A stretch of DNA of 64,000 nucleotides from Algoriphagus faecimaris (GTDB lineage Bacteria > Bacteroidota > Bacteroidia > Cytophagales > Cyclobacteriaceae): assembly GCF_900101705.1 (NCBI RefSeq), contig NZ_FNAC01000017.1:22473-86472 (forward strand), read 5' to 3'. A model generated the notes under the pieces. That model was not told where the DNA came from. It searched no databases and worked only from the letters and a program-made list of their open reading frames with translations. A program made the translations under genes and the position numbers. Numbering within the stretch: position 1 is the stretch's first letter; each line of letters begins with the position of its first letter. Shown here one piece after another: positions 36,443 through 45,500 of this stretch.

Positions 36443-39421
36443 TTAGAAGTCAATAGTTAAGTGGAAAAACACCCTTCTCGGCGTTGGATATGGCGCGATG
36501 TCTACGTTATTTGCGACAGCTTGCGCTCCAAATGTGGAAGTTTCTGGATCATATCCTTCGTAGTTTGTAAATAGGAAGGCATTGTTAACCGAAGTTCCTA
36601 CACGTACATTTTGTACTGTTGATCCAAACCATTCGTTTAGAGTAGCTTTTGGAATCGTGTAATACAATCCGATTTCCCTGATTTTTACGAATGAAGCATC
36701 CTGAACCCATCTGCCCGCATTGTTGTAAGGCTCTGGTTCACGCTGACGTCCATTAGGAATTCCATCACCGTTATCATCATCAAACCAGCCATTGGTAGTA
36801 CCCCCACCATCGGTTAAGAAGGAAGTCAAGTTGATGTTGTCTCCACCCTGTCTCCAGTCTACCAAAACTGAAAGCTCTAGACCTTTGTAGATGTTTAAGC
36901 TATTGAAGAAGGAAAGGTTGAAATCAGGCTGAGAATTTCCCCAGAAAGTAAATCCACCTGGATTGTCAGGATTAGCTGGAGAACCTACAATTGTCGTAGG
37001 AGAGTAGCCTTCAGCATACAAGAACGTACCCAGACCGGAACCGAAAGCACCTGCTATGTAGGTTGGGATTCCCAAACGAGTCATTTCGATTTCATTTTTC
37101 CAGAATAGGGCTCTAGAGAACCATCGGAAATTTGGCTTTTCGATGATAGTACCAGAAAGACCTAATTCGATCCCTTTGTTCTGAAGCTCAGCTTCGTTAC
37201 TTGGCGTAGTGTTCACACCCGTAGAAGGAGCTAGGTTTAGGTTTTGGAAGTTGTTTTGAGAGTTTTTGATATAGTAAGTAGCTTCCAGGCTCAGTCTATT
37301 GTTGAAGAAGGCGGCATCTACTCCAAACTCAAGTTCTGTGGCAGTTTCTGGTCGGATTTGGGTGTTTCCGATTTGAGTAGAAACGACAGAACCAAGAAGG
37401 CCTCCGATATTAGTACCTCCTAATGGAGTAAACGTTGCTCCGAATGGTACTGGACCTGCAGTCTCACCATAGGCGATTCTAGGCTTCAATTGATTGATGA
37501 AAGAAGAACTCCAGAAATCAAAGTTGGCCAAGTTAAAAGCTACGGAGGCTCTAGGGAAGGCATAGAATTGATTTGGGTCTCCATTGAGTGTGGACTTATC
37601 CCAACGAACACCAACGGTACCGATAATTTTATCCTCGAAGTTAGCTTCTTGTTGAAGGAAAATACCTGCTTCCTGCACCTCTTGAGAAAACTCCTGATTG
37701 ATCTGCTGAATCGCAGCCTGCAGCAGGTTGGTCTGACCTGGCACCAATCCACGACCTCTGTTGAATAGCGCATTTTCTTTGAAATCCAATCGCACTAGAC
37801 CGGCCTGAGAATTCATGTTTACTCTACCTAAGTTCCAGTTATAGACTAAGGCCGCTTGGAAGTTGGTGTTAAAGCTTTCTTGCTTTCCTTTCAATAAATC
37901 ACCTGGGTTAGCCTGCGCTCTTTGGAACTGAAGGAATTCAGGAAGATAAACAGTAGTTCTGTTTTGCAAGAAATCCAATCCTCCCGAGAAAGATGCCTTC
38001 AGGAAGCTGTTGCTGGTCTGCAAAAGGTCGATATCCAAGGTGAATGCTTGAATAAATCGATTGACTTGAGCATTGTTGATTCCATTGTCAGTCACTGCTA
38101 CTGGATTTTCTGAGAAGTAAGGATTGACAGGATAAGTACCGTCACTGTTTCTTCTTAAATCAAAATAGTTAGGGACATAGGCAATACTATAGCCAATGGA
38201 TGCACCACTGTTGTTTTGGTTTCCGGTAAATCCTCGATCTGCATCCGTCTGAATGTAGTTGGAGGATACTCCTAAACGGATTTTATTGGTGATTTTGTGG
38301 TCGATGTTTGCTCTGACAGAATACCGCTGAAATCCGGTATTTTTAACTGTACCTTCTTCATCGGAAATATTACCAGATACGTAGAATTTGGTTTTATCAG
38401 TTCCGCCAGATACATTGATTCTAGTATTGAGTAGAGTCGCTTGATTGTTGTAGAAGTAATCTTCATAATCGATGAAGTTGCCAGAAGACTGAGCTGCTCT
38501 AAAGCGTTCTAATTCCAATGGCCTTCTTGCCTCAGGGAAGAAGAAGTTGATTTTGTCTTCACTCCAGTCATCTACCCCTAAGAGTCTCAAAGGCTGTGCA
38601 AAACCCACATCCTGTGATAAGGATACTGTCGTTCTTCCCTCAGCACCTCTTTTGGTGGTAATGATGATTACCCCTGCATTAGCTCGAGTACCGTAGATTG
38701 CTGCCGCTGATGGACCTTTCAATACTTCGATAGTTTCGATATCTGCTGGGTTCAAATCCGCCAATCTATTGGCACCATCATCCTGATTACTTCCTCCTGC
38801 ACCGGAGACTGTAGCACGACCCGTACGTTGAGTAGCATTACTGATATAGACTCCATCCACAATGATTAGTGGCTGAGAAGCTCCGGATAGTGTAGAGATA
38901 CCTCTCAATTGAATCGACATCCCTCCTCCTGGCGCACCGCCATTGGATCGGATAGTCGCACCGGCTACTTTACCATAAAGCGCTCCATCTGTAGTTTGGA
39001 TGGTAGTAGTTCCCGTCAAGTCCTTGGCAGATACTGTAGAAACTGCATTGGCGAGGTTACTCCTTTTGACTGAGGACGCCAAGCCCGTCACGACGACTTC
39101 GTCAAGGTTGGTAGCATCTTGACGAAGTTTGATTTGAAGTGTCGTCAAGGAAGCTGATACAGTTACTTCCTGCGCAGTATAGCCAATGGAAGAAACTACA
39201 AGTGTTGCCTGATCATTGGTAGGGACATTGAGCGTAAAATTACCATCAAGGTCCGTTACTGTTCCTGTAGTGCTACCTTTGATTAGCAGACTAGCCCCGA
39301 TCAGGGGCTCACCGGTTCGATCATCTGTCACCGTCCCCGAGACGGTGTACTGTGCCCAAGCCCAACCTACGGATGACCATAGGAATAGGAGGGTTAGTGA
39401 TAGTTTGTAAAATCTGTTCAT
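36443..39421 (-). CDS. SusC/RagA-family TonB-linked outer-membrane transporter
   Basis: The protein has 992 residues. After the signal peptide (ending SSVGWAWAQ) comes a carboxypeptidase-D-like domain (YTVSGTVTDDRTGEPLIGAS), a TonB box NLDEVVVTG, the plug with GGAPGGGMSIQLRGISTLSG and IIVDGVYI, and a large beta-barrel ending in RRVFFHLTIDF with a terminal Phe. It imports the ligand captured by its SusD partner, using TonB energy. The pair has no adjacent anti-sigma/ECF or hybrid regulator, so its control is not apparent. Confidence 0.96.
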   Translation of the reverse strand: MNRFYKLSLTLLFLWSSVGWAWAQYTVSGTVTDDRTGEPLIGASLLIKGSTTGTVTDLDGNFTLNVPTNDQATLVVSSIGYTAQEVTVSASLTTLQIKLRQDATNLDEVVVTGLASSVKRSNLANAVSTVSAKDLTGTTTIQTTDGALYGKVAGATIRSNGGAPGGGMSIQLRGISTLSGASQPLIIVDGVYISNATQRTGRATVSGAGGSNQDDGANRLADLNPADIETIEVLKGPSAAAIYGTRANAGVIIITTKRGAEGRTTVSLSQDVGFAQPLRLLGVDDWSEDKINFFFPEARRPLELERFRAAQSSGNFIDYEDYFYNNQATLLNTRINVSGGTDKTKFYVSGNISDEEGTVKNTGFQRYSVRANIDHKITNKIRLGVSSNYIQTDADRGFTGNQNNSGASIGYSIAYVPNYFDLRRNSDGTYPVNPYFSENPVAVTDNGINNAQVNRFIQAFTLDIDLLQTSNSFLKASFSGGLDFLQNRTTVYLPEFLQFQRAQANPGDLLKGKQESFNTNFQAALVYNWNLGRVNMNSQAGLVRLDFKENALFNRGRGLVPGQTNLLQAAIQQINQEFSQEVQEAGIFLQQEANFEDKIIGTVGVRWDKSTLNGDPNQFYAFPRASVAFNLANFDFWSSSFINQLKPRIAYGETAGPVPFGATFTPLGGTNIGGLLGSVVSTQIGNTQIRPETATELEFGVDAAFFNNRLSLEATYYIKNSQNNFQNLNLAPSTGVNTTPSNEAELQNKGIELGLSGTIIEKPNFRWFSRALFWKNEIEMTRLGIPTYIAGAFGSGLGTFLYAEGYSPTTIVGSPANPDNPGGFTFWGNSQPDFNLSFFNSLNIYKGLELSVLVDWRQGGDNINLTSFLTDGGGTTNGWFDDDNGDGIPNGRQREPEPYNNAGRWVQDASFVKIREIGLYYTIPKATLNEWFGSTVQNVRVGTSVNNAFLFTNYEGYDPETSTFGAQAVANNVDIAPYPTPRRVFFHLTIDF

Positions 39422-39570
39422 AGTATGAATTTTGTTTTATGGATTGAATTTCCTAAAAAATTATTATAATCCAATCTTTCCTTTTGCCATTTAAGTTAAA
39501 AATATTACAAAGGGATAGTTGAGCTGATATTTTGTAAATATCCTATTTAAAAACAGCACTTTTTAAATAC

Positions 39571-39603
39571 GAAAAGGGGAGACCTTTCGATCTCCCCTTT
39601 CTT
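39571..39603 (-). terminator. Terminator after the CocE-type hydrolase
   Basis: AAAGGGGAGA (39573-39582) pairs with TCTCCCCTTT (39591-39600). An A-run precedes it on the plus strand. It separates the hydrolase gene from the SusC/D operon, so they are not one transcript by default. Confidence 0.85.
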
Positions 39604-39624
39604 CAAATGAAAAGGTGTTGAAAT

Positions 39625-41511
39625 TTAGTTGCGAATCATAGGTAGAATTATTCTACTAGGATGGGTTCCTCCGTGATGAATGGAGTTAGTGGCTATTTTA
39701 CCTTCGGTCTCATCGTAGTTGTTTCCTCCAGTATTCATATTACGGTCAAATCTAGGGAAGTTTGAACTGCTGACTTCGATACGAATGCGATGACCTTTTT
39801 CGAAATAGTTGGAGGTACTCATAGGGGTCATTTTGACCTCATAAACTTTTCCGTTTTCCATCCATACTTCTTTATCATAGCCCTCTCGGTAGCGCACACG
39901 TTGAATAGTCTCATCAAGGTTGTAAGCTTTTCCGTCAGGGTATACATCGATTAGCTTAATCGTGACATCGGTGTCTTTAACATCCGAGGAAAGGTATAAG
40001 TAGCTTTCGATAAACCCGGAAACCTCTACGCCTTCCTCTAATGGCTCAGAGGTATACACCAGGATATCATCTCTCAACTCCATTTCGCTCTGATCAAAAG
40101 CACCACCCTGCACAGCATTGCCCGTACAGCAAACATTTCCTCCATAGGAATTCACAGGATTCATGGGGTCATACTTAAAGGTATCCTTGGCTTCTGACTT
40201 GGGTTTTTTGGCGACAAGTTTTCCATTACCATTTCGGGTGTTGGCTTTGCCTTCTGAGTCTAAAAAGAATTCGGTCATTTTTGCCTCAGCAGGTGGCCAT
40301 ACATCTGAAGATTGCCATTTATTAGATCCCATAGTGTAATAGGTCACTTTTGGCATTTTTGCAATGGTGCCATCATCCTCACCTTTCAGCCATAGATCAA
40401 ACCAAGCGGTAATGACTTCGTCGTAATTCCATCGCGCATCGCCTACACTTCTTTCTCCAATGATCGTATTTTCTGTAGCACGGGTATAGGAGCAGTGTAA
40501 GACAGGAGCGATGACCAAATATTGATTTTCTCGGGCCATCTGACTGATGGCGTTTTCCCTAGCATGATTATAAAGGGCGATATTCGGAGAAGAGGATACG
40601 TCATACCAGGACACAAACCACATACTTGGCTTGTCAAAAGGCATCTTATCGTGATACAGTCCACCTTGATACCACTTAGGATCATTGGGCTTACGGGTAA
40701 TCATTTCTTCATAGATTCCTTTAGGACCGTTTGCGTTTTTGATAATGTCCTGCACAGGTAAGTGAGCCAGGCCCTCTTTCCAGTCTACCCGAGGATACTC
40801 AGGAGCCATGTCATAGAAGCGCTGAAGTCTCAATAGATCTTCTTGAGCGATCCCTTTTTGCAATTTGGGAGCAAGAGGGTCATGCTGAGTGCTGTATAGC
40901 CATGCCGTAAAAAGCATCTGACCCGCGCCTCCGCGATACCAATTTCCTTGTTCTACAAATTCACCTATTTGACCTACTCCTGCGCCGTATCCCTGAGGCA
41001 CTAATGCCGCAAGAGCCGGATGATCTAGTGAAGCGGCTGCCATTTGCCACTCCGCGGTGGAGGAACAGCCCAATGTGCCGATTTTACCATTGCTCCAAGC
41101 TTGCTTAGACATCCAGTCAAAGGCATCGTAACCATCTGTAAGCGGGGTGCCTAAGATGTCCCACTCCCCTTCAGAAAAGAATCTTCCACGCTCATTTTGG
41201 ACTACATAAGCGTAGCCCTTTTTTACCCAATCCAGGGCGCTTTGAAGTGTGCGGGTACGAAGTTCTCCATCTCCATAGGTATTGAAATTGTAGGGAGTTC
41301 GAGAAAAGACAATGGGTACAGGCTGATCGGTTTTAGGCCGATAAATGTCAGTGGCAAGGCGATTGCCGTCGCGCATAGGCATCATGACTTTTTGATCAAT
41401 GATGGCAATTTCGTCTAATTGCTCAAGGACCGACTTCTCTTGCGCAAAGCTTTCTACCTGAAGAAGTAGAAGTAGAGATAGAAAGATAAATTTTATTGAG
41501 GTTTTCATCAT
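39625..41511 (-). CDS. Exported CocE/NonD (S15) family hydrolase
   Basis: The protein has 628 residues with a signal peptide ([17 protein letters not shown]). The alpha/beta-hydrolase core has [19 protein letters not shown], the oxyanion/strand region [15 protein letters not shown] and the nucleophile Ser in [16 protein letters not shown]-terminal jelly-roll domain follows ([20 protein letters not shown]), as in cocaine esterase and X-Pro dipeptidyl peptidases. Family members cleave esters, amides or Xaa-Pro peptides; the substrate is not predictable. It lies upstream of the SusC/D pair in the same direction with a terminator between, so a functional link is only possible. Confidence 0.92.
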   Translation of the reverse strand: MMKTSIKFIFLSLLLLLQVESFAQEKSVLEQLDEIAIIDQKVMMPMRDGNRLATDIYRPKTDQPVPIVFSRTPYNFNTYGDGELRTRTLQSALDWVKKGYAYVVQNERGRFFSEGEWDILGTPLTDGYDAFDWMSKQAWSNGKIGTLGCSSTAEWQMAAASLDHPALAALVPQGYGAGVGQIGEFVEQGNWYRGGAGQMLFTAWLYSTQHDPLAPKLQKGIAQEDLLRLQRFYDMAPEYPRVDWKEGLAHLPVQDIIKNANGPKGIYEEMITRKPNDPKWYQGGLYHDKMPFDKPSMWFVSWYDVSSSPNIALYNHARENAISQMARENQYLVIAPVLHCSYTRATENTIIGERSVGDARWNYDEVITAWFDLWLKGEDDGTIAKMPKVTYYTMGSNKWQSSDVWPPAEAKMTEFFLDSEGKANTRNGNGKLVAKKPKSEAKDTFKYDPMNPVNSYGGNVCCTGNAVQGGAFDQSEMELRDDILVYTSEPLEEGVEVSGFIESYLYLSSDVKDTDVTIKLIDVYPDGKAYNLDETIQRVRYREGYDKEVWMENGKVYEVKMTPMSTSNYFEKGHRIRIEVSSSNFPRFDRNMNTGGNNYDETEGKIATNSIHHGGTHPSRIILPMIRN

Positions 41512-41720
41512 AGTTGAAGCGTATTGTTGCTGTTAATATAAAAACTGTCCTTGAAAAATTCAGATCAAAATGATGAATGGTAGTTCAAGAAGGTAATGTG
41601 GAAATGGAATTAGATTTTGGATAGAGCTTAATCTCTTGACAATTAGTGCTATTTTGGGATAGTAGGTATTTTAATCAGGGAATAGTTTTCTGCTTTTCTT
41701 TCGATTTCCTCATTAAAGGC

Positions 41721-41728
41721 TAAATTTG
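41721..41728 (+). promoter_or_regulatory. -7 element TAAATTTG upstream of fahA
   Basis: TAAATTTG matches TAnnTTTG, 19 bp before the ATG at 41748. A -33 TTTG box is not evident. Confidence 0.45.
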
Positions 41729-41747
41729 CAACTCAATAATTTTTGCC

Positions 41748-43019
41748 ATGAGTGATACGAAGATAAACACCCTTGAAACTTGGGTGGAAGTGCCCAAGAA
41801 TTCTGATTTCACGATTTATAATCTTCCGTTTGGAGTTTTCAAAAATAAGCGACTAAGTCCCAGAGTAGGAATCGCTATCGGTGATAAAATCGTTGACTTG
41901 AGTGTACTGGATCAGGAGAGTTTTTTCTCGGATATGTTTTTGCCAGAAGGAATTTTTCTAACGGAGACACTGAATGAGCTTATTGGACTGGGTAAAGTCC
42001 AAACCAAAAAAATCCGCGAGCGTGTGCAAGAACTCCTTTTGGCGGACAATGAAAAGCTGAGAGATCATTCTATTCGGGGAAAAGTGATGGTTAATCGCAA
42101 AGAGGCAGAAATGCTTCTTCCTGTAAAAATCGGAGATTATACAGATTTCTATAGCTCCATGGAGCATGCCACCAATGTAGGCAAGATGTTTAGAGATCCG
42201 GAAAATGCCCTTCTTCCCAATTGGAAACATTTGCCGGTGGGTTACCACGGAAGAGCTTCTTCTATAATTCCATCAGGTGTAAATATTCACCGACCCAAAG
42301 GACAGTTCAAAGACCCCGATATGGAGGTCCCCGGTTTCGGACCCAGTAGAAGATTGGATTTTGAATTGGAGCTGGCATTTATCACTGGTAAAGCCACCCG
42401 GCTGGGAGATACGGTTTCGACTGCAGATGCCGAAGATTATATTTTCGGATTTGTTCTTTTCAACGATTGGTCGGCTCGTGATATTCAGGCTTGGGAATAC
42501 GTGCCTTTAGGTCCCTTTTTGGGAAAAAGCTTTGCATCTTCTATTTCCCCATGGATCGTTACGATGGAAGCTTTGGAGCATTTTAGGGTAGAAGGGCCTA
42601 AGCAGGATCCTGAGGTTTTGCCTTATTTGCAATGTGAAAAAGCTCATGGTTTTGATTTACAATTGGAAGCTTATATCCTGCCTGAAGGAGTGAAACAATC
42701 AACCAAGGTCTGCACTTCCAATTTTAAATACATGTATTGGAATGTGGCACAGCAACTGGCCCATCACACCGTGAATGGCTGTAATCTCAATGTGGGCGAT
42801 ATGATGGCTTCGGGGACCATTTCCGGACCGACGGAGGATTCCTTTGGCTCCATGCTCGAACTCAGCTGGAAAGGCACTAAGCCCATCAAACTGGATACGG
42901 GTGAAGAGCGGAAATTTATAGAAGATGGAGATACCGTGATTTTAAAAGGATTTGGTGAAAAAGATGGAATCCGAGTTGGATTTGGTGAGGTGAGAGGCAA
43001 AGTATTGCCAGCAAAGTAA
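41748..43019 (+). CDS. fahA: Fumarylacetoacetase
   Basis: This enzyme hydrolyses fumarylacetoacetate to fumarate and acetoacetate, the last step of tyrosine/homogentisate breakdown. The 423-residue length is right. Recognisable parts are FGVFKNKRLSPRVGIAIGD at the N-terminus, the metal and active-site segments DYTDFYSSMEHATNVGKMFR, LPVGYHGRASSIIPSG, LDFELELAFITGK and FNDWSARDIQAWEYVPLGPF, and GTISGPTEDSFGSMLELSW. Other pathway genes are not in the window. It has its own promoter element and terminator. Confidence 0.97.
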   Translation: MSDTKINTLETWVEVPKNSDFTIYNLPFGVFKNKRLSPRVGIAIGDKIVDLSVLDQESFFSDMFLPEGIFLTETLNELIGLGKVQTKKIRERVQELLLADNEKLRDHSIRGKVMVNRKEAEMLLPVKIGDYTDFYSSMEHATNVGKMFRDPENALLPNWKHLPVGYHGRASSIIPSGVNIHRPKGQFKDPDMEVPGFGPSRRLDFELELAFITGKATRLGDTVSTADAEDYIFGFVLFNDWSARDIQAWEYVPLGPFLGKSFASSISPWIVTMEALEHFRVEGPKQDPEVLPYLQCEKAHGFDLQLEAYILPEGVKQSTKVCTSNFKYMYWNVAQQLAHHTVNGCNLNVGDMMASGTISGPTEDSFGSMLELSWKGTKPIKLDTGEERKFIEDGDTVILKGFGEKDGIRVGFGEVRGKVLPAK

Positions 43020-43041
43020 TCCTTAGATAAAAATACAATAA

Positions 43042-43067
43042 AAAAACCGGCGACTGCCGGTTTTTTT
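43042..43067 (+). terminator. Terminator after fahA
   Basis: AAAAACCGGC pairs with GCCGGTTTTT around loop GACT, followed by further T. It can serve the convergent GDPD gene too. Confidence 0.88.
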
Positions 43068-43096
43068 GGTTTAGGTTGGTGATTGATTTTTTAGTT

Positions 43097-43879
43097 TTAA
43101 TTGATGATTTTAAAGAGCATTTCGGGTTCATCAGTAGTGATGAAATCCACTCCACGCTCCAAAAGCCACTTCATGTCCGATTCATTGTTTACTGTCCAGG
43201 CATTGGTGCTTAGTCCCAATTCTTGGGCTTCTTTTATCCAGTTTGATCGGAGTTTGAGCAATCTGATATTGTAATCAAATCCAAAAAATCCCGCTTCTTT
43301 GAGTTCCGCTGGGGTTTTATCTCCCGTAAGGTAAGCGACATTGGCATTGGGATCAGTTTCGATTGCTTTTAACCCACCTTCATAGCTGAAGGTGATGTAG
43401 TCTACCCACTTCTGAGCCTTTAGCTGATGAACCATTTTGACTACAAGTTCTCCGATTTTTTCACTACGCTCTACCGAAATTCCCGAGGGTTTGAATTCAA
43501 GGATAAGCTTGGTTTTATTTTGTTTCATGCCTTCCCGCAGGTATTCTTCCAAGGTGGGGATTTTCTCTCCATTCGGAAGGTTTTTTTTAAGTAGCTCCTG
43601 ATAAGTACTGTGCTCTATCTCCAATCCCTCAAAGTCAGCATCGTGATTGACTACCAATACATCATCCGAGGTCATCCAAACGTCAAATTCAGTGCCTTCA
43701 CAGCCTAAAGCGATGGCCTCTCGAAGAGAAGCAATTGAATTTTGCGGATGATTTTGGGCTTTCCAAGCCCCTCGGTGGGCAATGACTTTGTTTTTGACAA
43801 ACGAATCTTGAGCTAAAACTATCGAACTGACGAAGAACATGAGGATTGATGCGGTAAGAGATCGCAGCATAGAAATCAA
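43097..43879 (-). CDS. Exported glycerophosphodiester phosphodiesterase
   Basis: The protein has 260 residues with an N-terminal signal sequence (RSLTASILMFFVSSIVLAQ). The GDPD barrel motifs are present: AHRGAWKAQNHPQNSIASLREA, GCEGTEFDVWMTSDDVLVVNHDAD, ILEFKPSG and the C-terminal AWTVNNESDMKWLLERGVDFITTDEPE. It hydrolyses lipid head-group diesters in the periplasm to glycerol-3-phosphate and an alcohol. The first ATG (43879) and a second at 43870 are both possible starts. It is probably read with or soon after the small membrane protein and flavodoxin genes upstream. Confidence 0.94.
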   Translation of the reverse strand: MISMLRSLTASILMFFVSSIVLAQDSFVKNKVIAHRGAWKAQNHPQNSIASLREAIALGCEGTEFDVWMTSDDVLVVNHDADFEGLEIEHSTYQELLKKNLPNGEKIPTLEEYLREGMKQNKTKLILEFKPSGISVERSEKIGELVVKMVHQLKAQKWVDYITFSYEGGLKAIETDPNANVAYLTGDKTPAELKEAGFFGFDYNIRLLKLRSNWIKEAQELGLSTNAWTVNNESDMKWLLERGVDFITTDEPEMLFKIIN

Positions 43880-43972
43880 AGTTTAAATGATAGCTAAAAG
43901 TATCAATTCTAATCTTTTTCTCGGCTAAAGAAATCAAAATTCACAGAAAAATGATTTTGGGTTGATTTCAAC

Positions 43973-44080
43973 TTACTCCTTTTTCTTCCCATTCATTTTG
44001 TAGATCAAGTAGCCGATACCAATCAGAAAGTGTAATGCTAGTATTGATACGATCAAGATGATTAATGCTTCGTCACTCAT
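43973..44080 (-). CDS. 35-residue single-helix membrane protein
   Basis: A short frame starts at ATG 44080 (MSDEALIILIVSILALHFLI), continues GIGYLIYKMNGKKKE and ends with TAA at 43973-43975. It has an acidic N-terminus, one hydrophobic helix of about 20 residues and a basic C-terminus, which fits an inner-membrane N-out topology. It starts 14 bp after the flavodoxin stop, so the two are probably cotranscribed. No function is known to me. The charge pattern and operon position support a real gene despite the size. Confidence 0.65.
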   Translation of the reverse strand: MSDEALIILIVSILALHFLIGIGYLIYKMNGKKKE

Positions 44081-44094
44081 TGGTTGATGGAGAA

Positions 44095-44646
44095 TTAGTG
44101 GATTTTTTTGAGCCAAAGCGCTACTCTGACCCCGAGTCCCTTAGCTTTTAATAAAAAGATCGGATCGATACCGTCAAAGGGTCCCTCATCGGTCACCGCT
44201 GATGCTCCAAAAGCCGCCTCAACCTCCTCTCCCCCGATAATCAACATCCCATGAATGAGCATAGCACGGTGAATGCTATGTAGTACAGCTTCCTCTCCTA
44301 TGGAAATGCCTCCTCCAGTAGAGAATGCTGCCCCGATTTTATCTTTCAAGGGCCTTCCCTCAAAAGGCCATGAATTGATAAAAGTTAATAACTCAGGAGG
44401 AGGGTTACCATTGTATACAGGTGAACCCACAATGATGGCTTTTGCCTGTAATAAGTCGTCTTGACTGACCTCATGAATAGGCTTGAGGAGAGCTACTTCA
44501 TTTTCTGAGGAGATACCTTCAGCAATTGCCTCTGCCATTTTCCGGGTGGAGCCAGATTGGCTAAAATAAGTGACTAAAATAGACTCTTGGCTAAATCCAA
44601 CTATTGGGATTAGCGCAAGAATAGGAAGAAGTAGCCATTTTTTCAT
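44095..44646 (-). CDS. Exported flavodoxin-like protein
   Basis: The protein has 183 residues. The N-terminus KKWLLLPILALIPIVGFSQ is a signal peptide, followed by the flavodoxin fold: ILVTYFSQSGSTRKMAEAIAEG (FMN-phosphate loop), AIIVGSPVYNGNPPPELLTF and IGAAFSTGGGISIGEEAVLHS. The FMN-binding pieces look intact and resemble WrbA/NQO-type flavodoxins. Export of a flavodoxin is unusual, since most act in the cytoplasm. The gene is divergent from a flavin reductase and followed by a 35-residue membrane protein. Confidence 0.9.
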   Translation of the reverse strand: MKKWLLLPILALIPIVGFSQESILVTYFSQSGSTRKMAEAIAEGISSENEVALLKPIHEVSQDDLLQAKAIIVGSPVYNGNPPPELLTFINSWPFEGRPLKDKIGAAFSTGGGISIGEEAVLHSIHRAMLIHGMLIIGGEEVEAAFGASAVTDEGPFDGIDPIFLLKAKGLGVRVALWLKKIH

Positions 44647-44706
44647 TGGTGATTTTGGTTAACTGCCAAGGATACTTTGGTTGAGAAATGACTTTTTGCC
44701 TTTGGC

Positions 44707-44737
44707 TTGAACAAAACTAATAGTATTCGTATTTTTA
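44707..44737 (+). promoter_or_regulatory. Candidate promoter of the flavin reductase gene
   Basis: TTGA at 44707-44710 and TATTTTTA at 44730-44737 are 19 bp apart, a near match to TTTG / TAnnTTTG. It lies 24 bp before the ATG at 44761 and inside the divergent spacer shared with the flavodoxin gene. Confidence 0.4.
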
Positions 44738-44760
44738 AGTTAAACCAAAACATTTATTTT

Positions 44761-45426
44761 ATGGCAGATACTGTAAAGATTTTAGATATTCTTTCATTGA
44801 CACATGATGTGAAACAGTTCACCGTCGAAAAGCCCAAGGGCTACGGCTTTATTCCCGGTCAGGCAACAGAAGTCGCTATCAATAAGGAGGGATGGACTGA
44901 AGAAAAGCGGCCCTTTACTTTTACTTCTCTTCCTGATGATGAGCACCTAGAGTTTGTTATCAAATCCTATCCTGATCATGACGGGGTGACCAAACAGATC
45001 GGGAATTTGGTGCCAGGAGATGAGTTTATCATCGATGATGCTTGGGGAGCTATCCAATATCATGGGAGAGGGGTTTTTATCGCAGGAGGTGCAGGGGTCA
45101 CACCTTTTATTTCTATTATCCGGGATTTACAAGCAAAAGGAGAATTAGAAGGCAATAAATTAATCTTTGCCAATAAGACCAGAAAAGATGTGATTTTGGA
45201 AGCGTATTTCCATGAACTTCTTGGTGATGATTTCATTTCAATTTTGGATCAGGAGGATCTTGAGGGGCATGCAAAAGGTCGGGTGACGATGGATTTTTTG
45301 AAGGAGAAAATTGAGGATTTTTCACAGGAGTTTTACGTTTGCGGACCAGATCCGATGATCAAAGCCGTTTCTTCAGCTCTGGAAAACCTCGGCGCCAATC
45401 CAGACGCAATTGTATTTGAAAAATAA
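44761..45426 (+). CDS. Ferredoxin/flavodoxin reductase-type FAD-NAD(P)H oxidoreductase
   Basis: The protein has 221 residues from ATG 44761; an in-frame start at 44707 adds 18 residues without similarity. It is a compact FNR-fold protein: FAD-binding barrel with FIPGQATEVAINKEGW and RPFTFTSLPD, pyridine-nucleotide domain with GVFIAGGAGVTPFISIIRDL and the C-terminal YVCGPDPMIKAVSSAL. There is no ferredoxin domain or signal peptide. It would pass electrons from NAD(P)H to a flavodoxin or ferredoxin. The neighbouring flavodoxin is predicted to be exported, so direct pairing is uncertain. Confidence 0.9.
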   Translation: MADTVKILDILSLTHDVKQFTVEKPKGYGFIPGQATEVAINKEGWTEEKRPFTFTSLPDDEHLEFVIKSYPDHDGVTKQIGNLVPGDEFIIDDAWGAIQYHGRGVFIAGGAGVTPFISIIRDLQAKGELEGNKLIFANKTRKDVILEAYFHELLGDDFISILDQEDLEGHAKGRVTMDFLKEKIEDFSQEFYVCGPDPMIKAVSSALENLGANPDAIVFEK

Positions 45427-45446
45427 CAACTGGACTATTGATGTAT

Positions 45447-45483
45447 GAAAAAAGCCAAGCTTCTTTAGAGGCTTGGCTTTTTG
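45447..45483. terminator. Bidirectional terminator
   Basis: AAAAAGCCAAGC pairs with GCTTGGCTTTTT around a ten-base loop. It lies between the convergent reductase and epimerase-like genes. Confidence 0.88.
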
Positions 45484-45500
45484 ACTGAATAAAATTCTCT

